A stretch of 64,000 nt of DNA from Metallyticus violacea (taxonomy: Eukaryota; Arthropoda; Insecta; Mantodea; Metallyticidae). Shown piece after piece: positions 45,122 through 56,800 of this stretch. The DNA lies in NCBI GenBank assembly GCA_030762175.1, contig CM060830.1:49871001-49935000 (forward strand), written 5' to 3'. The position numbers and the translations under genes are program-made. Below the pieces are notes generated by a model. The model worked only from the letters and a program-made list of their open reading frames with translations. It was not told where the DNA came from and did no database searches. Within the stretch, counting starts at the first letter, position 1; each line of letters begins with the position of its first letter.

Positions 45122-45826
45122 TATACAGCGTGATCCAATGGAATATGACGGTTTTCAGAAAGCTGCGGTTTCTAGCGTTTTTGCATTACAGTTATGGTAT
45201 TGGTTGCTATGTAACTATGCAATTTATTTTGTTCATTTAATAAACAACGGTATTGATAATTGAACGTTTGAAAACGTGTATTCGTTTTTGTTACAAGATT
45301 TATTCAATCTAAGTCAATCTCCTACATTCAGAGAAGATTTAGGGTAGAATTTAATTTGCTAGAAATACTGGCAACACTCTACTTTCAGATGGAATGAAAA
45401 TGAGTTTTGGTTCCAGTAGGATGGTGCCACAGCTCACACCGCTCATGAAACATTGAACACTTACGGATTCTGTTTCCTGGAAGCACAATTTCTCGATTTG
45501 CTGATGTTGCGTGCCCAGCCCGATCTGACGGCTGCAGTCTATTTTTTTTTTATGGGAATGCTTGATGCTAGTGGACAGTCATGGCGTTAGAAGAAATTGG
45601 GACATTGATCACGTTTTATTGCAGCGAGTTATGGTAAACTTCCCAAGCCGATTACACGAATGTGTTCGTTGTCATGGAGCCCACTTAAAGAATGCAACTT
45701 TTAAAAAATAAGCTCAGATTAATAAATTGCATTGTGCTGTGTTCCTTGAAAAGGTGTTTTTATTTAACTCCATACGAGTGTTCAGAACTCAAGAAGGCTC
45801 TGAAATGCAATGGGTCTCCCTGTGTA
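45122..45826 (+). mobile_element. Deleted DDE transposon with terminal inverted repeats
   Basis: TATACAGCGTGATCCAATGG at 45122 and the complement of the right end, TACACAGGGAGACCCATTGC, agree at most positions and define a 705-bp element. Inside, F-Q-stop-D-G-A-T-A-H-T-A-H-E-T-L (about 45415-45457) is the second catalytic block of the D-G-A-T-x-H-T-A group. In other frames A-R-S-D-G-C-S replaces the third block, and then a clean stretch gives L-L-Q-R-V-M-V-N-F, R-L-H-E-C-V-R-C-H-G-A-H-L-K-N-A-T-F-K-K-stop. The DNA-binding domain and the first catalytic Asp are deleted. Confidence 0.75.
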
Positions 45827-46309
45827 ATTTATCTTTCTATGAAAAAAATGCGTTATGACAAAAGATATTAATTTTGAAACCTTGTGACATCCTTTTGATT
45901 GAGTTTCATACACAAACATTTAACCATTAGCACCAAACCCGCTCGGAATAAATTCCCAGAGCAGTCAGTGTCTTCAAAGTCAAAGCAACATTATGTGCGC
46001 CAAATGACAAAATCCATTATATTGAAATAGATTTTTCTTGTAGTTTCAGTCTTCCAAACTTATTTGTAGAAAATCACGAATCATACTACACAATCTAGGC
46101 TTCATCTGTGCGTTTTGTAGCCAAAGTCATCTGGAAAATTATATGGGTACATAACACAGCTTTTGTTCAAATCTCGGTCGCATATGTTCCGGAAATTACC
46201 AAGAATCTGCTCTTCTACTGCGCGTAACTCATTGTGTATAACTAAAAGGAAGTAATAGCAACAGCTTATATTAATTTACGTGGATCATTCGTCAAAAATA
46301 TACCGGATT
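45827..46309. other. No gene seen
   Basis: Single-copy-looking AT-rich DNA between the two transposons. Confidence 0.3.
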
Positions 46310-47620
46310 ATTTAATAATAAAGTTATAATCATATTCAATATACAAAAGAAATATTACTTTTCTAAATAGTTTCCTTCAACAGAAATGCTTTCTTCATTG
46401 GATGGGTGGTTTCTTTATTCCTTCATCAAAGAAGTCAGTCCTGATGGTTAGTGGTAACCATACTTGCCTCCTCAACCCCAAGATCGTGGGTTCAATCCCG
46501 GCCAGGATCCATGAATTTTTTCGGGTGTAAAATCGTAAGTGTGGCTTCCTTCGGTAGGGAAGCAAAGTCATGGGTCCCATTCGTAGATTTACGGCATGTA
46601 AAAGAACCTCGAACCTAAAAGAAGAGGCATCTGAGCAAACTTTATCGGCGTTTCACGTCCTGAATTGAATGGAATGCTGATGACGCTAAATGTTAAAGAG
46701 TGTCCGTAAATAAAACAAATTAACTACTCATCAAAAAAGAAGTCGGACGCGTCAACGGCCAATTACGTAATCAGTGCTTAACCTCCTCGTTATCCTGAAC
46801 TTTTCCCTCCCAATGTCTCCTCCAGTTGCCCGAACATGTAGTCATCACAAGGGACTGTAAGGAGGGTGTTCTAGGGAAGTCCAGTTATTGATCCCGGGCG
46901 TCTTTTGTTGCGATAGTCAGTTTTCACGTCGTCCAACAGTTTGCATTAATACGCCGTATTCAAGTACTTTGTTCATGTTTGGCCTTGACTGGAGTACCCT
47001 TCTCTTCTCTAACCTATACTCGTTCTCTTGTTTTTTCGGGGGTGCATTAATGCACTCCTGTCTCATCACAGGTTACAATTTGAGTTAAAAACTGCTCATC
47101 TTCTTCAAACCAATCCAGAAGCCTTTTGACTGTTGTCCTTTCGAACAGTTTTCTGTTTATTAATGAGGGTAAGGGGCACTCTCCTAACCAAGATTCTAGT
47201 TCTTCAGAAATAATGGTATGTGCACTTCCACAATTTATGCCACTCTGAAGTGATTTCGAGCAAACTTAGGCGTCGATCACCTTCCACAAGGTTACAAATG
47301 GCCTGAATATTGTCCTGAGTGATGCTCGTTCGTGGCTTTCATTTTCCACTGTATCACGACCGCTGAGGAACTTCTTGTGCCAGTCAAACACTTGGGTGAA
47401 AACTTCTTCAAACTGTGTCCGAAGTCTAAACAAAATCTGAAAGGTTTGGCTCCTTCTTTGTTTAGAAAACGGATGATGGTACGGTGCAACTTATTGCTCA
47501 GGCATAGTGACACTGGCAATGAAATGACCAATGCGAAAGTATGCGTTGGATCACTCTCCTGTATACATCTCCACTATGGTCCCACTCCTAATCCAGAAAA
47601 CACAAGTCCGGTTTAAAATT
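46310..47620 (-). pseudogene. Mariner-like transposase, full span, split by a SINE
   Basis: On the minus strand: R-T-I-I-R-F-L-N-K-E-G-A-K-P, V-F-D-W-H-K-K-F-L-S-G-R-D-T-V-E-N-E-S (helix-turn-helix), N-I-Q-A-I-C, then F-L-T-Q-I-V-T-C-D-E-T-G-V-H (first catalytic block at about 47045-47085). T-P-P-Y-S-P-C-D-Y (third block, shortened) and D-N-E-E-V-K-H follow. The family A SINE (46437-46728) interrupts, after which D-E-G-I-K-K and V-E-G-N-Y-L-E-K-stop close the C-terminus near 46370. Without the SINE the reading spans about 0.85-0.9 kb. It has several frameshifts and the second catalytic block is unreadable. It resembles the copy at 62340-63215. Confidence 0.85.
46424..46744 (+). repeat. SINE family A inserted in a mariner, target-site duplication intact
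   Basis: CATCAAAGAAGTC (46424-46436) and CATCAAAAAAGAAGTC (46729-46744) flank the element and are identical apart from a three-base A-run difference. Head: GATGGTTAGTGGTAACC (A box) and GTGGGTTCAATCCCGGCC (B box). The tail ends GTGTCCGTAAATAAAACAAA. The mariner reading resumes exactly on the other side. Confidence 0.95.
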
Positions 47621-49569
47621 AAAGGACCTTCATATATGACTGCCTTATATATACGAAGACTCGCAGAACATAGTCCTTTGCTGACTGTAATTGTAGCGCA
47701 AATACACTCTCAGTCATTTATAGTTATAAAAATGTAAATTACTTAAATTAAAATTGCCTTCTCATATCTGGCCGTGCTGGATTACTGTCTCGAATATCAA
47801 TAAGAGTTTCTGATATTATCTTAATCTACTATTTGGAGGCTTGCAGGCCAAGCCCTTCTTGTCGAGCGTAGCATCACGTGACTTATTCCACGTAAGAAGG
47901 TAAATGTTGATTCACTACTAACGAAATTTACTATGCATACACAATATTGGAGAAGAAAGGCTGTCCAGATACTTTACCATTGTAAAATATTGTGAATGGC
48001 AAATGTAAAATGGCCATTAAGCTTGCGAAATCAGCCATATTTTCACGTTTTCCAAACGTTAGCTATCAACAAGTACAGTAAAAGCAAGGGAACTTCCGTG
48101 ACCACAACCATTTCCTTCCGTCACTTGTTATCAGCATGTTTGCTATGCCCTGCGTCATTGCAGAAATCGACCACAAGTTTTCGGTAACAAATTGAGGTAA
48201 CTCAAGACTGGCTGCAGCACAAATGTACTGTTGGTCTTCGTTTTCTCATATTAAAATGTTTGCACACCTTTTTAAATGCCTACGTTAAATATTTTGTAAA
48301 TCTGATGCTGGTTCTCCTTGTTAACGCCTTCCTTAATATAAGTCTGTTTTAATTTTTCGTGTGGTTAAACTGTGAGAGTCCCAGAATCCCAGCGTTGGGA
48401 AAGTGGCACTGGAAACAACTTTTTATTTCTACTTCCCCGCGTCAGTGCTATTTATCCCATTTAATTCATTGTTCTTTTTCCATTGCAATTGACACCTTTT
48501 ATTATAATTGCCAGAGAATGGATAGATAGACACTAAAAGTGGAAAATAGACATGAAAAAGGCACTTATAAAGTTGTAGAATAGGCTCTTATATAGCCAAT
48601 GAAAACTATACAACTAACAATTTCTGGAAAAAAACTCGACGCTGTACATATTATATTCATGGAACATAAAGCAATCTTATGTAGTGAAATAGCAGTGTAT
48701 GATTAAAAACTAATTCAAGTTTTCCACGGTAAATCTTGGTCTGTCACTTACACCACCATCTTCAAAAAAAAAAAAAAAAAAAAAGGCCTATTTCAAACGC
48801 TTCTATATCTTAAATGCTTTTGAAGTGCACTTTCACTGCATCAACAAAAAGATAGCACCTCTGTTCCAACCTAGTTGAAATGCAGGAATTGAAATGACTG
48901 CAATATACGTCAGTTTTGCTGAAAGCATTGAAAATGCCAAAACCTCTTTTGCTATAGCTTTAGCAATAACTTGGTCTTCATAAAAAAGGAAACCTTAAAA
49001 AACTATAAAAAGTGTACATAAAAATACGGTCGTTTGTAATTAAAAGAAATGTCTGGAACGTTTTCATTAACACGTTTAGCGCCAGAGCTGTCTCTAGAGT
49101 CCGCTGTCGGCAGTTTTCATAGAGCCCTGACCGCCAGGTCTAAGTTTTCTATAAGCCACGGTCCACTACAAAATGAATTCTACCTGTGGAATATACCTCT
49201 GTGTCCTATATCAAACTGTTGTTGTCATTGGGTTAAGAGTTGGTACATTTTGGAACTGTAAATCTCAATATGATAAAATACTTGTTACCATGAACATCAA
49301 ACTTTATCGTGAAATATTGTAAATGAAGTTTTGCAATAAAAACTGATATGCTAATAAGGAAAATATCAATTATCACTACTACCAAAGAATGAATTTAGTT
49401 CTAATATTCGAGGGCAAATCAACAAAGATTATTTTTTTATCGCGCACAGCAAAGAAACATTGTTGAAACAATGCTACTTAATGTAAAAGAATCAGCCCTG
49501 GTTGATGGGCAAAAACAGAAGTTCGCTCACGCATGCGTCTGTACACAGGAGATGAGCAAACAAGGTCAG
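47621..49569. other. No gene recognised
   Basis: It has an A-run of about 22 at 48763-48784. Open frames at 47996-48187 and 49049-49261 have no known motif. Confidence 0.35.
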
Positions 49570-50200
49570 TTCGCCAGTCGCCTACATACAAAATGGAGTT
49601 GATTCGTGAAGAGCAATAGACTGCGTTTAAGTTTTGCTCTCGTTTGCAGAAATTTGTCACGGAAGCTTACAGCAGGCATGTGGTGATGACGTTCTGCCGC
49701 AATCCATAACACTTCGATTGTTCAAGGAATTTTTAAAGGAAGACAAGCAGTAAACAAAATCATGACCAACACAGCTGGCGTCATTGTTCGTGAAGACCGA
49801 CGAATAACAATTGACAGACATATCCCATGACAGTACATTTTCGATTCTTCATGATCACTTGAACACGAGACGCGCTTGTTCAAGGTGGGTCCCAAGATTA
49901 CTGACTCTTGAACAGAAGATGGTGCGAGAGAAACTGTAGGGAACTTTGAATGTGTGCCCCATCCTCCATACTCCCCAGATTTAGCCCCTTGTTATCTCTT
50001 TCCTTGTGTGAAAAGGGAGCCAAGGTTTCGGTACTTCCGAGGCCGTCGTGAAACAGGCTGAGACGGTTTTGAAGATGTCAAAAGTTGACTTCCAGCACGT
50101 GTTCTAGGACTGGCAGACGTGTTGGGCAAGTGCATTCTACTCAACGGAGACTTTGAAAAAGGCTACTCCAATCTGAACCGAGTCCAGTGTATTTCATGCA
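49570..50200 (+). pseudogene. Mariner-like transposase, catalytic core deleted
   Basis: It starts M-E-L-I-R-E-E-Q (about 49593). Then, in shifting frames, come F-S-I-L-H-D-H-L-N-T-R-R-A-C-S-R-W-V-P-R-L-L-T-L-E-Q-K (about 49837-49920), the W-V-P-R block before the first catalytic Asp. It jumps directly to V-P-H-P-P-Y-S-P-D-L-A-P-C-Y-L-F-P, the third-Asp region, so about 300 bases with the first two catalytic residues have been deleted. R-F-R-Y-F-R-G-R-R and V-D-F-Q-H-V-F-stop-D-W-Q-T-C follow. An internally deleted relic. Confidence 0.8.
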
Positions 50201-50723
50201 TAACAATACATTCTCAGTTTCTTTTGTCTAGTCCTCGTATACATTTACAAAAAATATGAATTGTTAGAACAGGTTATTTTTAAGTAGTAATTATGAAAAC
50301 TAGCAAAGCTTTGCAAGCAAAAATGCGATTTTCCGTCGCATTCTGCACATTCAGTGAATCAAATTTAATCAAAAGTTCTTGTTATGGACAATGGCTCAAA
50401 GTATTTGTATATAGATTGCGCATAAACGTTTTCAAAGGATTAGCTTAGTTATAATATTTAATGTGCCCTTTAATTAAATGCATATTGGCATTCAATGTAG
50501 ACACCGAAAGAACAGCTGTCTACTCCTGAATTGTTTGTTGCCTCTATTTTGTGTTAACGAAAGCTGAGATGTTTTGTCGACCATAGCACAGTCGCCGTAT
50601 TACTCCTGCGTAAAGTGTTCCAAATATCCGCTCAGTTCAGCCTGTTATTCAGGTTATTAATAAATAAAATTACCACTAAATGGACGTAAGAAAGTTTTTC
50701 AATTGTGTTTGAAACTGTGCTGC

Positions 50724-50787
<64 letters not shown>
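50724..50787. repeat. (AAT)n microsatellite
   Basis: About 21 AAT units, ending 51 bases before the left target duplicate of the next SINE. Confidence 0.95.
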
Positions 50788-50788
<1 letters not shown>

Positions 50789-50838
50789 ACTGTGGCCGTT
50801 GTGGGACAAATAAGAGAGATTTGCTTCAATATACATGC

Positions 50839-51110
50839 CTTACTCCCTCCCTCAACTCAAGATCGCGGGTTCAATCCCGGCTAGGATTGATGGATTTTTT
50901 CGGACGTAGAAATCGTATATGGCTTTTTTCGGGGGGGGGGGGTAAAACCGTGGGTCGCATGTCGTAAATTTATGGCGTGTAAAAGAACCTCAATTCTGAA
51001 AGAAGAGGCGCAAAATTTAACGGTCGTTTCACTCCCTAAACTGAATGGAACGCTGATGACCTGAGACGTTAAAAATAGTCCGTAAATAAACCAAATCAAC
51101 TTACTCCACC
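50839..51110 (+). repeat. SINE family A, 5'-truncated, with target-site duplication
   Basis: CTTACTCCCTCC (50839-50850) and CTTACTCCACC (51100-51110) flank it. The element starts just before the B box (GCGGGTTCAATCCCGGCT), lacks the A box, has a G-run of 12 at about 50931-50942, and ends AGTCCGTAAATAAACCAAAT. Truncation at the 5' end with an intact tail fits target-primed reverse transcription. Confidence 0.9.
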
Positions 51111-53100
51111 TCTTGTCCATGCCCACAGTCAGCATGTTATCTCCTCTTCCCCGCCGTTCCATTGCAACATAAACTTGGAAGGACATCAGAGTTACCCTAA
51201 CGTCAACAATCAATGTATCCTTCCGCAATTCACGCCAAGAATACTCCCGATTGTCAGAAACACGTGACAAGCATAAGCGACATAATGACAAGAGCACCGG
51301 TAAATTCTTAGGTTAGGTGTACCCCCTCCTTTATTGCGAGTGCCGGACACTTTTCGCAGAACTTTGTAAACAAATTTAAAAGAATTGTTTTCCCTCCACT
51401 AGTTAAAGTCTTGCCCGGTTTATGCTTTACATAGTATGTCTCCGTTGAAACAGCAGCACAGATTCATTATCGTCAAACATGATAACAAGTGCAAACTGCT
51501 TGCGCCTTTCTTTGTATAAACAACCGCTCAAACAGGCGGGCTGTATCTTCGGAGTCGGAGCGCACCAATTTGCAATGTTGAAATTCATCTTTATTAAATC
51601 AGCAGTATTTAAATTAAAGTCGTAAGTATTGATTTTTTTTATAGTGGCTGTATTTGTTACTGAACCAAGCTCAAATTTAGAGTGCTAACATGGAACTACT
51701 TTCTTTGTGTGCATTGCTACTGTGTTGTGTGCTTGGCACACAGTAATGCAAGTGAGGTCACGTCACGTGACATTGTTTTGAACGGGAATACTCAAAGGGC
51801 GAATAAAAATATGGGAATAAAGTACCATATTCAAGTTTGCCGATCTCAACATTGGCAACATGAAGGCTTTTGGTTCCGTCAATTGAGAAAGTGGTATCGC
51901 TAATGCGCCTTCCAATTTTATCACGCTTTCAAAAATGTTGACGTTAACTTCGTAGCCATTATAACCTTCTATTATTTATAAACATTAGGTTAAAAGCTAT
52001 GAAACACAGGGTAATTTAGAATTTTCAGAATAATTGTTCAAGACAAGGTTGTTTTAATTAACGTTCATGTTTTCATTGGATGGTAGTTCTTTTTCGATTC
52101 ATCAGCAGTCTTAATATTTGTACATTTCACCAAAAATTCTTAGAATAACCTATTGTTCAACTTCTTAAATCGTATATCAGTAGCAATCGAAATTACTGTT
52201 GCAAGTTATCGATAAATTTTAAGATAGCTATTGTAATAGCACACTATTTGTTCATTTGTACGGCTACTCAAATCATGTTGTATGCGACTTTACTAACAAC
52301 GTGATATGGTCATAGACCATTCAGTCAGTCGCTTCTAAGCGCTTCACAATTATAAACAATTGTATTAGACTTAAATACTTTTTGAGTAATGCCATTAAAG
52401 TTTGGTAAGTTGCAAGCATTTCAGCAATGTCCGAATGCATTCAGTTAGCTCGTCACAGTAAGAATGTGGTATCAAAAAATAATCCACGATAGCCCGTAGC
52501 TATAGCGAGCTCAGCTCAGGTTTAAAAGCATTCATTGTTTCTGTCCTCCACCTTAACATACTCAGCACAAGCGAGCGGTTAATGGAAGTTTATGAGCATC
52601 CCAGCAATCAGTCTGCAAGTGCTGCTAATGACGTCACTTCCAGTGCGTTGCAAGGGAGTGGCTCAACCACGCTTTGTGTCGTTCTGCTGGAGCCCATCCC
52701 TCATCGCCGTTGCTATTGATTGAAAAGCCAGGCTTTTGGGACTATTCATACGTTGGGGAAGTGACAGACTGACGGCTTTCATCGACGTCTAGAGTTCTCC
52801 GTTGCGTGCTGAAACCTGTCATGAACAAATACTGTTTTGGAGAAGTCCTAACTGAATTGTAGCAGCTAATTCTACTACTTCTCACGCCAGAGAAAAGGAT
52901 TAAGTTAAAAAGTCCTTAGAAAATGGTGATAGAACACTTTTCATAAAGCTGCACATTTCAAATGTTTCTTCGTTTCAAAATATAAAAACCCGGAAATTCA
53001 CATAGAACACGCATTTAATAATTCACCAGACTTCAATTCATTCGCTGTATTAACACTATGTACATTTATACATTTCAAACTTGATATAGCTAATATAGAA
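51111..53100. other. No gene recognised; one GC-richer patch
   Basis: The stretch about 52560-52830 is richer in GC and CpG than its surroundings and holds TGACGTCA (52629-52636) and a TCAGTC motif (about 52608). It could be an alternative promoter or a conserved element of an intron, but no splice donor or start codon stands out. Confidence 0.3.
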
Positions 53101-56027
53101 ATTCAGGGTGTCCGCTTATAGATTAAACTTTAAAAAGAGAGCATATGTTTCAATGAACTAAATTAAAAAAAGTGAATTGTTGATAATAGAAACTCTTGCA
53201 CTTTATGATACGTATAAACAAATTCGATATGTGCACTCCGAGCGGCCGGTAGATGTTCTACTTATACTCACTTCCAACCAGATATGCATAAACTTTTTGA
53301 CAAATCTACCATCAAAATGGTCCAAAACTGTACCGCACTTATCCCTTCATAGAGTAAGATTTGGGGAGTGTGAAGGTCTATCGAGTGTTTAATCTCTTAT
53401 TCCAATCCATCATCTGAGGAATTGCTCACCCAAAAATTCTCTCACCTGGACACGTTACTGACAAAGGACCGAGGAATGCCGTCGAATTGACGTCGGAATT
53501 TTACCGAGTCCTCTCCAAATTTTCCCCCGATATATTTCCATTTGCTATTCTTCCCACGACTAGACATAAGACTACCGAGTTTCACGTAACTGTTTGTTCC
53601 ATTTAACAGTGTCCTCATAGGAAGGCATGTCGTCGCGATGTCCAAGGTTAAATTTTGTTTCACAGGTTTCACATCAGTCAGCGCAAGAGCCTAAAACAGT
53701 TGTATTGAGGCATTCATATCGCCTTCTTTGCACATTATGATCATGCTCGTCACATCAGCGCCATGGTGCGGCATTTTGCATAATTTTCCACAGACATAAT
53801 GATCATTATACAAATATTTCAAATCGGAATCAAATACAGAGGAAAATATAAACGTTTGTAAGGTTAAACCTACAAGCCAGGCATACTGTATATAGAAAGC
53901 TTAGTTGAAAGGTGTTGTGAGTCAGGTAACATTGCAAAACTGTGTAATAAAAGAGTAATAAAAACACTAATGTTATAGCAGCCAACTTCAGAAGGAAGTG
54001 ATGTAAAAACATAATGCTAAATATAGTTACAAATAATTACGCATTTTTAGTGACTAGTATTTCGTAAATAGTTTACACACATAATGCAGTGTACTGTAAA
54101 AATCATACAATTGTCAGGTAGACATGAAGACATACCAAATTAATAGTAACATCAGTAATGTATAGAACGGGACAAGCTTTAATGATCTTTTTTTTCTTTC
54201 TGGAATTGAGATTACACTTGTGCAACTGTTTATGTTAACGTTGATATGACAAGCGTGAGGAATGAGGTGCATCTAGAATTCGCTCAGAAAACAACGTTGT
54301 CACGTCTCTGCAATCTCTTTAAATACATTTTTAGTGCTAATGGAGATAGGATGTGAAAGTGAGAGTAAGTAATTTATTCATTTACTTTTTATTAATATAC
54401 CCGGGATATTAATAATATAGGGAAAAAATTGTCCAAATGACAGCCCATTCATGAACTTGTGGGCATTCCCCCCTGGCATGGCGGTATTGTAGCGAACTTT
54501 TGAGACCGAGATGCTCATAGTTTCAGCTCAATACTAAAGTATCAGTTAAAACTCTTGAGAATTGCCAGATGTCTCTTTGCTTTTGTTACTCAAGGCACGT
54601 ACTATCTATTATTTGCTTGAATAAATTGAATTGATTAAATAAAAGAAATCTGCTATATATATAAATAAATTAAGTCTACCAAACTTTTATTTTTACAGGC
54701 TTGGCAAAAAAAAAAAAATTATGTTTCGTCGAATCCAGGCAGTAGTAAATGATCTTTGAAAAACCTGTATATGTCGTCACAGAAGCCAGGGTAAATACTC
54801 GTAGATATGTAACTGACGTGTTACCAATAAAACAAACTCATTTTCCCCCGCTTCCCGCTAGTACTACAGTTCAAGGTTTCAAGGGGGCGGTGCTTCCTGA
54901 AAACAGATGCTGGCCTGAGCTGCAGAGGGCAATCACCTTTGCCAAATTACCGCCTCGAGGCAGATATGAAAGTAGGAAGCTTTGTAGAGCGTTAACGAAC
55001 ATTGTGCACTCTTCGCCTTAGGCGCCTGAAGGAGTTGTCAGGTTCACGGAACAAATGAGGCGTTAAAATGTGTCTCTGGTCTTATCTTTCCAGAAAATTA
55101 ACGCTGTGCAACACTGAAATTTGTACCGCAGTAAAATGCATCTATCTGGTGTATTTTAATGTTGCAGTGAAGAAATTGAAATTCGTTTTTCATTATCACC
55201 TAAATTTTCGAAGATAATAGTTAATTTATGTTTATATTAGAAGCGTTTCCTGTTGTGATACGCTCTCCTCAGGCTGCATAGTTCGACCTAGCTATTATCT
55301 TGTGTAAGGAATGTATTAATGAAAAAATTACGAGCTAAGAAGATAATATGAAATTAAAGAGAGGCCTCTACCGGGTTCCGGGCCAATAAAATGTTTGCTA
55401 CCGCCTCTTCACATAGTTATTCTTAATGACAAAAATTGTGAAAGACTTAGACAATGGGGATAGTAGTTTTCAGTATTTCAAAGAAAAATCTGCACGATTA
55501 TGAAGCTAAGTGTCACAAATTCCTGAAGACAGTGTTTTTGAAAGTTGTTAATGGAAATTGAGAAACCAGTATGTATGGTTTAAGAATGTGTGTAGTAATT
55601 TTCTGGTTTGAAAACTACGAATAGATAATTGAATACATTAATGACATACACTACCATGCCATTGAAACTTATTTCCTATACTCTCACTTCGACTTCTTTT
55701 TTCCTAATCTGGGTGCTGTGAGTACTGAGTGCGGAAGCCCTTTCCTGAGAACATTGTCGTCATGGAAAAATGACAGAAGAAAATGGTCACCAAGTATGTG
55801 AACTGACTATCGCAGGCAATCGATTATATTCCTGATGTGTTTTACAAAGGAATATTTTCCAGTGTAAAGTTTTTAATATATGAATACATTCGAGCATTTT
55901 TTTCATATTTGTGTGAGACAATAAAAAAAATGTAACTATAGGTAATTGTGTTGTATTTGGATTCTTCGCATATATTTTTATGTTAATCAAAGTTTTTTGT
56001 AAGGTTGGTTTTTTTAAAATTGTGCAC
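53101..56027. other. No established gene; terminal-repeat-like start and one open stretch
   Basis: TTCAGGGTGTCCGCTTATAG at 53101 looks like a Tc1-type terminal repeat without a partner. On the minus strand, 53690 to 53454 is open for about 78 codons between a TTTTAG and a CCAG|GTGAGA donor, rich in Lys and Gly, and was not recognised. A 90-codon plus frame lies at 54749-55021. An A-run is at 54706-54717. Confidence 0.3.
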
Positions 56028-56264
56028 GATTTTATGAGAAATTTAAAACCCAATTTCCCAGAAAAACAGTACGTGGTGGGGAATTTTAGATTCCAGATTT
56101 CAGATATGAATGATTTTATGAGAAATTTTAAGCCTAATTTCTTAGCAAAAATAGTACGTGATGTAGAATTTTGGATTTTAGATATGAGTGATTTTATCAG
56201 AAATTTGAAGCCTTATTTCCCAGGAAAACGTACTGGTGAGGGAATTTCAATTTCAGATATGAAT
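56028..56264 (+). repeat. Degenerate minisatellite, three copies of 75-84 bp, in an open frame
   Basis: Units at 56028-56111 (84), 56112-56189 (78) and 56190-56264 (75) each start GATTTTATgAGAAATTT and end GATATGAaT. All lengths are multiples of three and the frame stays open, giving D-F-M-R-N-L-K-P-N-F-P at each start and D-M-N or D-M-S at each end. The 110-codon frame 55980-56312 contains them. No similarity to a known protein is apparent and there is no splice or promoter support. Confidence 0.75.
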
Positions 56265-56324
56265 TCAGCACTTCCAAATTATGCCATTAAGAACACAATT
56301 CAGATATTTTAAAAAGTTTTTTGG

Positions 56325-56800
56325 GTGTCATCCACATTGGTAACGGAGCACGGTGGGTTACAAAATTGCTGATTCTCAAACAAAAGGTTTGCCTGCAGTT
56401 ACAGATGATGTTACAGGAAGAAGCGAAGTTTCTTTCAAGCGTAGTCACTACTAAAGAAACTGGGTTCTATCTTTTCAATCATGTGAGCAAACAGCAACGT
56501 TCTGTGTGCAAATCTCTATCATCACCAATGCCAACATAAGCATAACGTGGTTGCTTCTGTTGGAAAGTTATGGACATCTCATTTTTGGATATTCAAGGAA
56601 GGATTTACCAGCTTCTCTTACCTGTAACTGGGCAATATTACACAGATGTTTTGAAAACTCTGCAGAGTTCCATTTCCGTGCAACTGGATAATGCTTGGCC
56701 GCACATCGCAAATGTTGCTGAACATCTCACCAAAATCAATTTGAAGGGCGTACACATTCATTCCAGGCAGCATACACGAGAATGACATTATTGGCGAACC
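56325..56800 (+). pseudogene. Mariner-like transposase, N-terminal to second catalytic block
   Basis: It reads A-R-W-V-T-K-L-L-I-L-K-Q-K (W-V-P block), M-M-L-Q-E-E-A-K-F-L-S-S-V-V-T-T-K-E-T-G-F-Y-L-F (first catalytic block T-G-D-E-T-W, Asp changed), then K-Q-Q-R-S-V-C-K-S-L. After a frame change come K-V-M-D-I-S-F-L-D-I-Q-G (F-W-D block) and S-V-Q-L-D-N-A-W-P-H-I-A-N-V-A (second catalytic H-D-N-A-x-P-H-T-A). The third block and C-terminus are missing. It lies 60 bases after the minisatellite. Confidence 0.8.
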
